A DNA stretch of 6,291 bases from Eudoraea sp. (GTDB lineage: Bacteria; Bacteroidota; Bacteroidia; Flavobacteriales; Flavobacteriaceae). The first letter of the stretch is position 1. Each line of letters opens with the position of its first letter. Below are positions 1 through 6,254 of the stretch, piece by piece. Under the pieces are notes generated by a model. That model was given only the letters and a program-made list of their open reading frames with translations, was not told where the DNA came from and did no database searches. Made by a program: the position numbers and the translations under genes. The DNA is taken from the NCBI GenBank assembly GCA_013042925.1, contig JABDPH010000194.1:1-6291 (forward strand). Direction: 5' to 3'.

Positions 1-635
1 CGCCTGAGGTTAAAAAGGTAGCAGTTGGGCAATACGGGGGTAATATTGTTGAATGTGATCCAACCATCGAGTCTCGTACGGCAACGGCAAATAAAATTGC
101 CCATGAAACTGGGGCTACTTTTATTCACCCCTCAAATGATATGAACGTAATAATAGGACAAGGAACTGCTGCCATGGAATTGCTGGAGGATTATCCAAAA
201 CTAGACTTTATTTTCACCCCTATAGGAGGGGGAGGGTTAATAGCTGGTACTGCGTTGTCCGCAAATTATTTTGGAGATAATTGCAAAGTAATTGGCGGGG
301 AACCGTTTGAGGCAGATGATGCCTACCGTTCATTCCATAGCGGTAAGATTGAATCAAATTATACTACAAATACTATTGCCGATGGATTAAAAACAGTTTT
401 AGGAGACAATACTTTTCCAATAATCCAAAAATATGTTCACGACATTATACGCGTCACTGAAGACGAAATAGTTAGCGCTATGCGCCTTATCTGGGAGCGT
501 TTAAAGATCATTGTAGAACCCTCCAGTGCCGTTGCATTTGCAGCTATGATACGCGAAAAGGAAAATTATCAGGGAAAATCAATAGGAATCATTATTTCAG
601 GTGGTAATGTGGATTTGAATAATTTACCTTTCTAA
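1..635 (+). CDS. PLP-dependent serine/threonine dehydratase or serine racemase, 5'-truncated by the window edge
   Basis: This is a fold-type II PLP enzyme of the threonine ammonia-lyase / serine racemase group, which deaminates L-Thr or L-Ser or racemises serine in the cytoplasm. The reading frame is open from base 3, giving 210 visible residues. About 100 N-terminal residues are missing, including the Schiff-base lysine. Visible residues 75-79 form the glycine-rich phosphate-binding loop (GGGGL). Residues 199-205 (SGGNVDL) carry the serine expected to contact the PLP pyridine nitrogen. Residues 100-106 (EPFEADD) match the divalent-cation site of eukaryotic serine racemase (Glu, Ala carbonyl, Asp). 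Other racemase-like blocks are TIADG, VTEDEI and WERLKIIVEPSS. There is no C-terminal ACT regulatory domain, so it is not the biosynthetic IlvA type. The family is secure from recalled sequences; dehydratase versus racemase cannot be settled without the N-terminus. Confidence 0.93.
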   Translation, partial: PEVKKVAVGQYGGNIVECDPTIESRTATANKIAHETGATFIHPSNDMNVIIGQGTAAMELLEDYPKLDFIFTPIGGGGLIAGTALSANYFGDNCKVIGGEPFEADDAYRSFHSGKIESNYTTNTIADGLKTVLGDNTFPIIQKYVHDIIRVTEDEIVSAMRLIWERLKIIVEPSSAVAFAAMIREKENYQGKSIGIIISGGNVDLNNLPF

Positions 636-638
636 ATG

Positions 639-1055
639 CTATTGCAGTAGTTCTTCGGCCTTTTCAATGCTGCTATTGATCTGCTCTTTTAAAGCTATTA
701 CCTTCTTCTCTTCCTCATTTAACCACATTTGCTTTTCTTCTGTTAGCTCCGCGCCATTCAGGATTTCATCTGAGGTAAAACGATCACCAAAACCCTTCAT
801 CCAATCCATCATAGATTTATGAGCGGCTTGTAAATCTTTCATGGCCATCTCATATGCAACCCCGGTTTCTGTGGAGTCTACCATTGGTTTTAGCTCGCCT
901 ACAAGCTTTCCAATTGTCCCCATTTTTGGCATCACTTCGTCATGTATAGCCATAACCTCTTTCATTTGCGTAAGGGTTTCAGTTTCCTTTTTTTCTTTAC
1001 AGGAAAGAATAAACAACAAAGTTAGAGCAGAGAAAATCGCATATTTAATTTTCAT
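639..1055 (-). CDS. Small Met-rich helical lipoprotein of unknown function
   Basis: The protein is 138 residues. Residues 1-18 form a lipoprotein signal peptide (basic MKIK start, hydrophobic core) ending in the lipobox I-L-S-C with Cys19 as the lipidation site. The charged stretch after it (KEKKETE) might direct surface or outer-membrane sorting in Bacteroidota, but this is uncertain. The mature part looks all-helical and charged, with two histidine/methionine clusters: HDEVMPKM (38-45) and HKSMMDWM (79-86). Similar flavobacterial proteins are often labelled 'viral A-type inclusion protein', a name without functional meaning. I chose the ATG at 1055 because the signal peptide starts there. 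The frame stays open up to 1118, but that extension would run into the terminator upstream. Its stop lies 3 bases from that of the convergent dehydratase gene. No good promoter was found; CTTAATTTTAC just upstream is only a weak -7 candidate. Confidence 0.85.
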   Translation of the reverse strand: MKIKYAIFSALTLLFILSCKEKKETETLTQMKEVMAIHDEVMPKMGTIGKLVGELKPMVDSTETGVAYEMAMKDLQAAHKSMMDWMKGFGDRFTSDEILNGAELTEEKQMWLNEEEKKVIALKEQINSSIEKAEELLQ

Positions 1056-1108
1056 GATAATTGTCTTTTGAGTTTGTAAAATTAAGGAAATCTGCGGCCT
1101 TATTCCAT

Positions 1109-1135
1109 AAAAAAGCACCCCTAATTTGAGGTGCT
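1109..1135 (-). terminator. Rho-independent terminator of the M16 operon
   Basis: Read on the minus strand, AGCACC pairs with GGTGCT (1135-1130 with 1119-1114). One inner mismatch and one further G:C pair follow, the loop is AAATTA, and the hairpin runs into six T's (1114-1109). It lies about 28 bases past the stop of the second M16 gene. The plus-strand side lacks a clean T run, so it should act on minus-strand transcripts. It separates the M16 operon from the lipoprotein gene, which therefore needs its own promoter. Confidence 0.8.
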
Positions 1136-1162
1136 CATTTAAATATTAAATGTTATAGATTT

Positions 1163-3241
1163 CTAGTTGAAATCTTCTTCTGACACTTCCACATTAATGA
1201 CAGCTTCCAACAATTTGGTCTCAATCATTTGGGGTCCCATAGAACCAACTCTTACAGAAGGAAATTTAATCCCATCTACTTCCTGATAGTCTTTATAATT
1301 TACTTCCTGGTTTTGAGATTGCCCATTCATTGTAATTACCGTAGCTTCTTTTACTTTTAACCCTGATTCCACATCATAAAAATATGTAGCCTTAACAGTT
1401 GACCCGGGCACTTCAATTTTATAAGCCGCTTTTCCGTCTACATCTTCTGTACCTGTAAGCTTTGCCTTGTTGCTTAAAGCGATTCCCTGTTCAGGAAAAA
1501 TTCCAATCGTAGACTTCATATCTTGCTGCATTTCCGGAGGCAGAGGAACCTTGTTGCCCCCTTGTTTCATAAATAATTCATCTCCTTTTGCAATAACTCC
1601 CATCATTGGGGCATCATTCATAAAGGTAGTTTGCACATATTTGTCGGCAGTCCTTTTTTCCTCAGTTTTAATTGATGACCCCATTGCAGACCCTTCGTAA
1701 ACTAGTTTTAACGATTGTATTTTGTCCACCGCTGTTTTTCCCCCGATTGCCTCAAAATAGGCATCCAGAACGCTCTGTACATTTACACCTTCCGGTAAAA
1801 CAATATCATATTTAGGTTTCTCTACGGCTTTTGCATACTTATCATAATAGTTCACAGGAAGCATTCGGCCATTAAAAGGAATCTTTTCAAGACTTTCTAT
1901 TACGTCACTTCCTTTGCCGGCTACCACTATCCTTGCATTTTTTATTTGGAAGTATTTCTGAGCCGCTTTCTGAACATCTTCAACGGTAATTGCATTAATA
2001 CGTTCTAAATACGTCTTGTAAAAATCAGCGGGCAAACCTTCTGTTTCAATATTGAGAGCATATCTGGCTATCGTAGAAGGTTTTTCTAAGGCCAGTACAA
2101 AACTTCCGACATATACCGATTTTGCAATTTCCAATTCCTCTTCAGAGATTGGGTCTGTGATAATTTTGTCTATTTCACGTAATAATTCCACAATTGCACT
2201 GTCAGTAACTATATTTCTTACCGAAGTAAATGCCTTAAATGTAGTAGCCCCGTATTTGTTGTCACCAAGCCTTGATCTAGAATAATAAGTGAAAGCCTTG
2301 TCTTCTCTTAAATTCTGTTCCAGGCGGCTAACAGATGCTCCTCCTAAAATAAAGTTTGTAATCTTAGCTGACAGGTAATCTTCATCTTTCATTTTAAGAT
2401 TAACCAGATTTTCAACGGTTACTTCGGATTGTACTGCATTAGGAACATCCACAAAGTTGATCTGAGTATACTGAACGTCTAATGGGTCTGAGTATCCTAA
2501 TGAAGGTGGTGATGCTTTTACCCAATCGTCAAAATTTTTGGAAACCAATTCTTTAACCTCATCAATCTTCACATCCCCTATTACAACAAGATAGGCATTA
2601 GTGGGCACAAATAATTCTCTGTAAAATCGTTCAATATCCGCCATGGTAACATTGTTTACCGTCTCTTCGGTGGCAAACTCACCATTGGGATGATTTACGC
2701 CGTACGCCAGGGCATTTTGAACTCTGCTGGCAATTGCAGAAACATCTTTTTCCTCAGATTTTAATGCTGTAATTAATTTGGCCTTTTCTTTGTCAAATTC
2801 TTCCTGGGTGAAGTTGGGATTAATTGCCGCATCCGCCATAAGTTCCAGAATCCTTGGAAAATATTTAGATAGAGATGAAGCGAAAGCACTTTGAAATCCG
2901 AAGTTTATTCGTGCTCCAAGAAAATCTACCTCTTCATTAAAATCATCTTTGGAAATTGTTTTAGAACCATTTCCTAGTAAACTCCCGGTAAGTATAGACA
3001 CACCCGCCTTATCGCCTTCTGCAACGGGGGGATTATCTAAAGTAAGTTGAATGGATACCCTTGGCAATTTATGATTCTCAACAACCAAAACTTTAAGGCC
3101 GTTAGGAAGTTCAAAACGTTCCGGATCGTTTAGATTGATTTCCGGGGCAGGGCCTGGTTGAGGTGTAACACTTCTGTCAACCTGTGCATTAAGGGTAATG
3201 GCCATTAATGCAATAGTGATCGTAAAATATAATTTTTTCAT
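1163..3241 (-). CDS. Exported M16 family protein lacking the zinc motif, with a LolA-like C-terminal domain
   Basis: The protein is 692 residues. Residues 1-19 form a Sec signal peptide, probably cut before Gln20 (TLNA-Q). Two M16 domains follow, about 41-240 and 250-465. The usual HxxEH zinc motif is replaced by I-L-T-G-S (83-87), so it should not bind catalytic zinc. The second half keeps the active-site R/Y pair of M16 enzymes, Arg312 and Tyr319 in LREDKAFTY. Residues about 485-692 form an added domain resembling outer-membrane lipoprotein-sorting (LolA-like) folds, seen in AYFEAIGGKTAVDKIQSL, YFYDVESGLKV and YKDYQEVDGIKFP. The ATG at 3241 lies 4 bases after the stop of the upstream M16 gene, indicating an operon with coupled translation. 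An in-frame TTG at 3256 was rejected because the signal peptide begins at 3241. It is probably the non-catalytic partner subunit; M16 assignment is secure, and the C-terminal domain is inferred from pattern. Confidence 0.93.
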   Translation of the reverse strand: MKKLYFTITIALMAITLNAQVDRSVTPQPGPAPEINLNDPERFELPNGLKVLVVENHKLPRVSIQLTLDNPPVAEGDKAGVSILTGSLLGNGSKTISKDDFNEEVDFLGARINFGFQSAFASSLSKYFPRILELMADAAINPNFTQEEFDKEKAKLITALKSEEKDVSAIASRVQNALAYGVNHPNGEFATEETVNNVTMADIERFYRELFVPTNAYLVVIGDVKIDEVKELVSKNFDDWVKASPPSLGYSDPLDVQYTQINFVDVPNAVQSEVTVENLVNLKMKDEDYLSAKITNFILGGASVSRLEQNLREDKAFTYYSRSRLGDNKYGATTFKAFTSVRNIVTDSAIVELLREIDKIITDPISEEELEIAKSVYVGSFVLALEKPSTIARYALNIETEGLPADFYKTYLERINAITVEDVQKAAQKYFQIKNARIVVAGKGSDVIESLEKIPFNGRMLPVNYYDKYAKAVEKPKYDIVLPEGVNVQSVLDAYFEAIGGKTAVDKIQSLKLVYEGSAMGSSIKTEEKRTADKYVQTTFMNDAPMMGVIAKGDELFMKQGGNKVPLPPEMQQDMKSTIGIFPEQGIALSNKAKLTGTEDVDGKAAYKIEVPGSTVKATYFYDVESGLKVKEATVITMNGQSQNQEVNYKDYQEVDGIKFPSVRVGSMGPQMIETKLLEAVINVEVSEEDFN

Positions 3242-3245
3242 ATTT

Positions 3246-4568
3246 TCAATTGTCAATATTTTCTTTTGGTAAATAATTTAGGATAACCCTTTGGTTAGTA
3301 TTCAAATATTTATTGGCTACTGCCTGTATCTCTTCTCTGGTGATTGAGCGGTAAATATCAATTTCTTTGTTTATTAATTCGGTATCTCCATAGAGCAGGT
3401 AATTCCTTGCTAAAGAGTTTGTTATACCTTCAATACTTGAATTGGAACTCACAAAATTATTTTCAAATTTATTCTGTAATTTTTGATAATCGTTTTCAGA
3501 TATCAATTCTGAACGGACTTTTGAGATTTCTTCTTCCATTTCGGAAACTAGCACATCTAATGAGGTTTCACCAACAGGCAGAGCATAGACCAAATACATT
3601 CCATAGTCCTCCTGATCAAGATTTATAGCCCCTACCTGAAGTCCTTGTTTTTGCTCATCAACTATTTTCTTATAAAGCTTAGAGCTCTTACCATCACTCA
3701 AATAGGTAGATATCATATTAAGGACATACGCATCCCTATCTCTGAAACCGGGAATTCTGTAAGCGATTCCCCCCAAAGGTATTTGAATATTAGGATCATA
3801 GGTTGTAACCTCTTCTTCGGCTGTTATCGGGGTTTCTTTTGGATAATTTCTAACCACATCTTCACCTCTTGGGATATCAGCAAAATAGTCTGAAACCATT
3901 TTCTTGGTTTCAGTGATGTCTATATCACCGGCAACTATTAATACAGCATTATTGGGCACATAGTACTTCTTGTTGTAAGCAATAACATCCTCCAGTGTAG
4001 CAGCATCCAGATCTTCCATATAGCCTATATTTGGATCTTTGTACGGATGAACTTTAAACAGACTTTTTCCCAAAACTGTAAGTAATTGTCCATAAGGAGA
4101 GTTGTCAACCCTTAACCTCTTTTCTTCCTTTACAACCTCTTGTTGGGTATCTACTCCCTTTTGGTCTATAATGGGGTGTAACATTCGTTCCGATTCCATC
4201 CACAGACCTAATTGCAAATTGTTTGAAGGCAAAATCACATAATAATAGGTTCGATCCTGTGATGTGTTGGCATTAAAAATACCTCCTCTTGAGGAAACAA
4301 TTTCCCGCCAGGACCCTGTTTCAATATTTTCTGTACCCTCAAACAACAGATGCTCAAAAAAGTGGGCAAATCCTGTACGCCCTTCGGTACGGTCTTTACC
4401 TCCAACATGGTACATTACCGCTGTGGTTATCACAGGGGCCGTATTATCCTGGTGCAGAATAACATGAAGCCCGTTATCCAGGTCATATTCCTCATACTCG
4501 ACTTCTTGAGCGGTAACTGCCACAAAAGCAATGAAAGCAAGTAATGACATGTAAAAATATCTTTTCAT
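3246..4568 (-). CDS. Exported M16 family zinc peptidase, catalytic subunit
   Basis: The protein is 440 residues, the usual size for an M16B subunit. Residues 1-20 form a Sec signal peptide with a likely cut at VTA-Q (20/21), placing it in the periplasm. The inverted zinc motif HFFEH (69-73) supplies His69, His73 and the catalytic Glu72. Glu149 in VVKEEKRLRVD is the expected third ligand, 75 residues further on as in the family. The second half (about 260-435) has the M16 C-lobe fold, but the R/Y pair is missing: Val303 and Val312 occupy those places. That pair is present in the protein encoded 4 bases downstream, which suggests a heterodimeric peptidase. This resembles the Sphingomonas SPH2681/SPH2682 pair. 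Substrate is unknown. The ATG at 4568 starts the signal peptide. Upstream sequence is AT-rich with no convincing promoter; TATATTAG near 4630 is only a one-mismatch -7 candidate. Confidence 0.95.
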   Translation of the reverse strand: MKRYFYMSLLAFIAFVAVTAQEVEYEEYDLDNGLHVILHQDNTAPVITTAVMYHVGGKDRTEGRTGFAHFFEHLLFEGTENIETGSWREIVSSRGGIFNANTSQDRTYYYVILPSNNLQLGLWMESERMLHPIIDQKGVDTQQEVVKEEKRLRVDNSPYGQLLTVLGKSLFKVHPYKDPNIGYMEDLDAATLEDVIAYNKKYYVPNNAVLIVAGDIDITETKKMVSDYFADIPRGEDVVRNYPKETPITAEEEVTTYDPNIQIPLGGIAYRIPGFRDRDAYVLNMISTYLSDGKSSKLYKKIVDEQKQGLQVGAINLDQEDYGMYLVYALPVGETSLDVLVSEMEEEISKVRSELISENDYQKLQNKFENNFVSSNSSIEGITNSLARNYLLYGDTELINKEIDIYRSITREEIQAVANKYLNTNQRVILNYLPKENIDN

Positions 4569-4686
4569 AAATATTTAGTTAATAGATTGATTTGTGTGCT
4601 CGTTTTTAATATAATTTAAAGAGCAGCTAATATAAATTTTTCAGGCTTATGTGAAGGAAAACTCTGCTTCTTTAACAAGATTTTAT

Positions 4687-4708
4687 ATGATAATTGAACA
4701 ATTATCAT
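4687..4708. promoter_or_regulatory. Perfect palindrome, candidate operator
   Basis: Arms of ten bases (ATGATAATTG and CAATTATCAT) are exact reverse complements separated by AA. The site lies 34 bases before the ATG of the plus-strand membrane protein gene and about 119 bases before the minus-strand M16 gene, in the 174-base divergent region. AATTG/CAATT half sites occur in operators of MarR/OhrR-type repressors, but no regulator is encoded nearby. The site could instead be a weak mRNA hairpin. The symmetry is seen directly; an operator role is inference. Confidence 0.45.
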
Positions 4709-4717
4709 TATTTTCAG

Positions 4718-4729
4718 GGACGTAAGTCC
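4718..4729 (+). promoter_or_regulatory. Small stem-loop in the leader of the membrane protein gene
   Basis: GGAC and GTCC form a perfect 4-base-pair stem around the loop GTAA, ending 13 bases before the ATG at 4743. It would sit next to the ribosome-binding region if transcribed. It is short, and a chance occurrence is quite possible. Confidence 0.2.
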
Positions 4730-4742
4730 AAAAAATAAGAAG

Positions 4743-5198
4743 ATGAAAAGAATTGCCCTTCCAATACGCTTTGGTATTGCTACTAGCGGGAGTCTTATTG
4801 CATATTTTTTGGTTTTATCACTATTTGGTCTTCACACCAATGTTTTTTTTAGTCTTTTTAATGGGGTAATTACTGGTTTTGGAATTTATGAGGCTATAAA
4901 ATATTTTAGACTTCAGGAAAAATACAACTTTAACTATGGGCTAGGATTTAAAGCCGGAATGGTGACTGGTGTCGTGGCAACGCTAATTTTCACCTTCTTT
5001 TTTGCTCTCTATTCCACTGAAATTAATACAGAATTTCTAAAGCAACTGTCAACCAGCTGGTTTAATAATTTTAAAAATTTTGAGGGAATTGTATTCTTCA
5101 CTGTAGCAATTATGGGTTTTGCTACGACCCTTGTGCTGACACTTAGTTTTATGCAGCTTTTCAAAACTCCAAAGGACCTCAAGAAAAAATCTGTTTAG
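4743..5198 (+). CDS. Four-helix inner membrane protein, DUF4199-like
   Basis: The protein is 151 residues with four predicted membrane helices at about 7-29, 33-50, 67-90 and 114-138. It has a basic N-terminus (MKRIALPIR) and a lysine-rich C-terminal tail (KTPKDLKKKS). No catalytic or binding motif is visible. Length, helix spacing and the block around YGLGFKAGMVTGVVATL and the following ALYSTEIN fit the Bacteroidota family DUF4199, whose function is unknown. That assignment is from memory of the family pattern and is moderate. The ATG at 4743 is preceded by an A-rich stretch with a weak AAGAAG, as is usual in this phylum. The leader contains a palindrome and a small GGAC-GTAA-GTCC stem-loop. 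The gene is divergent from the M16 operon and ends before the rplU promoter without a visible terminator, so some read-through into rplU is possible. Confidence 0.85.
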   Translation: MKRIALPIRFGIATSGSLIAYFLVLSLFGLHTNVFFSLFNGVITGFGIYEAIKYFRLQEKYNFNYGLGFKAGMVTGVVATLIFTFFFALYSTEINTEFLKQLSTSWFNNFKNFEGIVFFTVAIMGFATTLVLTLSFMQLFKTPKDLKKKSV

Positions 5199-5211
5199 AA
5201 TAAAAAAACTC

Positions 5212-5241
5212 TTGTGATTTCCCAATTTAGCAGTATATTTG
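5212..5241 (+). promoter_or_regulatory. Bacteroidota-type promoter of the rplU-rpmA operon
   Basis: A -33 element TTG (5212-5214) is followed by 19 bases and a perfect -7 element TATATTTG (5234-5241), matching the TTG / TAnnTTTG consensus of Bacteroidota primary sigma promoters. Transcription should begin near 5245-5248, leaving a leader of about 75 bases before rplU. It is the only promoter in the window that matches the consensus well. Confidence 0.75.
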
Positions 5242-5266
5242 CACCCGCCTTTAGGGTGCCTTAGGC
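5241..5266 (+). promoter_or_regulatory. Overlapping dyads at the rplU start site and leader
   Basis: GCACCC (5241-5246) and GGGTGC (5254-5259) form a perfect 6-base inverted repeat. GCCT (5247-5250) and AGGC (5263-5266) form a second, mutually exclusive one. The first repeat begins inside the -7 element, so its left arm may be mostly untranscribed and could serve as a DNA operator. The second would lie in the mRNA. Ribosomal protein operons often carry leader control elements, but I cannot match this to a known one. Confidence 0.3.
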
Positions 5267-5322
5267 ATTTAATTTGCTAAAAAGCGCTTTTAAAGGGAAA
5301 TAAAAATATTTAATTTTACGCT

Positions 5323-5892
5323 ATGTATGCAATTGTAGAAATAGCAGGGCAGCAATTTAAAGTTGCAAAAGACCAAAAAGTATTTGTTCACCGTTTACAG
5401 GAAGACGAAGGAAAGAAAGTTTCTTTTCACAATGTACTTCTTTTAGAAGATGGTAAGAATATTACAGTTGGCGCCCCAGCTATAGACGGAGCCGCAGTAG
5501 AGGCTAAAGTCGTTAAACACCTTAAAGGTGACAAAGTTATTGTCTTTAAAAAGAAAAGACGTAAAGGTTATCGAAAGAAAAACGGGCATCGCCAGTATTT
5601 AACAGAGTTGGTAATCGAAGGTATTACAGCCAAAGGCGCTAAAAAAGTTAAGGCCAAGGCTGAAACTAAGAAAGAAGCTCCTGCTAAAACTGCACCGGCT
5701 AAAAAAGCAGCTCCAAAAGCTGAAGCTCCTAAGGCTAAGGTTGAAAAAGTGAAAGCAGCACCGGCACCTAAAGAGGCGATTGACCTAAGCAAAAAGACGG
5801 TAGCAGAATTAAAGGAAATGGCTAAAGCTAAAGGAATAACAGGTATTTCTTCAATGAAAAAGGCCGATCTTATTGAGGCATTGAATAAATAA
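5323..5892 (+). CDS. rplU: 50S ribosomal protein L21 with C-terminal Rho-N/SAP-like domain
   Basis: The protein is 189 residues against about 103 for ordinary bacterial L21. Residues 1-103 are L21, beginning [14 protein letters not shown] and containing the basic signature [19 protein letters not shown] (76-94) that binds 23S rRNA. Residues 105-152 form a low-complexity Lys/Ala/Pro linker. Residues about 155-188, from [18 protein letters not shown] to [11 protein letters not shown], look like a helix-extension-helix unit similar to the Rho N-terminal or SAP/LEM-type nucleic-acid-binding domains. The reading frame is uninterrupted, so this is a true fusion and not an annotation artefact. Comparable extended L21 proteins are known in flavobacteria. 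The gene is followed 45 bases later by rpmA, the conserved L21-L27 order. There is no clear Shine-Dalgarno site before the ATG. L21 identity is very secure; the tail domain assignment is by pattern. Confidence 0.97.
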   Translation: MYAIVEIAGQQFKVAKDQKVFVHRLQEDEGKKVSFHNVLLLEDGKNITVGAPAIDGAAVEAKVVKHLKGDKVIVFKKKRRKGYRKKNGHRQYLTELVIEGITAKGAKKVKAKAETKKEAPAKTAPAKKAAPKAEAPKAKVEKVKAAPAPKEAIDLSKKTVAELKEMAKAKGITGISSMKKADLIEALNK

Positions 5893-5903
5893 AATAATAA
5901 CTA

Positions 5904-5924
5904 ATACCGGCCCAGGCTTGGTAT
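5904..5924 (+). other. Hairpin between rplU and rpmA
   Basis: ATACC (5904-5908) pairs with GGTAT (5920-5924) around a GC-rich loop of 11 bases in the 45-base gap between the two genes. It is followed by A's, not T's, so it is not a plus-strand terminator. It might affect mRNA stability or L27 translation, but its significance is unproven. Confidence 0.3.
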
Positions 5925-5937
5925 AAAAAATAATATC

Positions 5938-6198
5938 ATGGCACATAAAAAAGGTGTAGGTAGTTCTAAAAACGGTAGAGAGTCAGAATCGAAACGTTTA
6001 GGCGTTAAGATTTTTGGAGGACAAGCTGCTATTGCAGGAAATATAATTGTAAGACAACGTGGAACCAAACACTACCCTGGCAATAATGTTTATGCAGGTA
6101 AAGATCACACCTTACACGCTAAGGTAGATGGACTAGTGAAGTTTCAAAAGAAAGCAGGCGGAAAGTCTTATGTTTCCGTAGAGCCTTTTGAGGCATAA
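5938..6198 (+). CDS. rpmA: 50S ribosomal protein L27
   Basis: The protein is 86 residues, the normal length. L27 sits on the large subunit with its flexible N-terminus reaching the peptidyl transferase centre. The diagnostic N-terminus is present ([16 protein letters not shown], then [11 protein letters not shown]), as are the blocks [16 protein letters not shown] and [16 protein letters not shown]. It starts directly with the mature MAHKKG form, so there is no cleavable leader of the Firmicutes type. It follows rplU in the same operon and ends before a strong terminator. The upstream region is A-rich without a Shine-Dalgarno site. Confidence 0.98.
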   Translation: MAHKKGVGSSKNGRESESKRLGVKIFGGQAAIAGNIIVRQRGTKHYPGNNVYAGKDHTLHAKVDGLVKFQKKAGGKSYVSVEPFEA

Positions 6199-6221
6199 TA
6201 CTCAATTGAATAACTCAAAAT

Positions 6222-6254
6222 AAAAACCCATTATGTTTTCATAATGGGTTTTTT
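6222..6254 (+). terminator. Strong Rho-independent terminator after rpmA
   Basis: CCCATTATG (6227-6235) and CATAATGGG (6240-6248) form a perfect 9-base-pair stem with a TTTT loop. The stem is flanked by AAAAA on the left and TTTTTT (6249-6254) on the right, so it can extend to about 14 pairs. The A and T flanks allow it to work in both directions. It starts 24 bases after the rpmA stop and closes the rplU-rpmA operon. The last 37 bases of the window beyond it hold nothing recognisable. Confidence 0.93.

Noticed and set aside
631..655. CTATTGCAGTAG dyad at the convergent stop codons as a bidirectional terminator
   Set aside because: The symmetry has no loop and no T run, so it cannot form a usual terminator hairpin.
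1056..1118. N-terminal extension of the lipoprotein by 21 residues
   Set aside because: It would put the lipobox cysteine near residue 40 and start inside the terminator of the upstream operon.
1114..1135. Similarity between the GCACC hairpin after the M16 operon and the GCACCC dyad before rplU
   Set aside because: Only the short arms are alike, and the loops and contexts differ; it does not support a dispersed repeat family.
3242..3256. Alternative TTG start at 3256 extending the second M16 protein by five residues
   Set aside because: It would place MTIEN before a standard signal peptide and overlap the end of the upstream gene. The ATG at 3241 starts the signal peptide cleanly.
3344..3893. 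Open frames on the plus strand opposite the M16 catalytic gene
   Set aside because: They have no recognisable protein features and lie opposite a well-supported gene.
5568..5792. Antisense open frame opposite the L21 tail encoding an Ala/Leu-rich protein
   Set aside because: It is a by-product of the Lys/Ala/Pro-rich codons of the real gene and has no support of its own.
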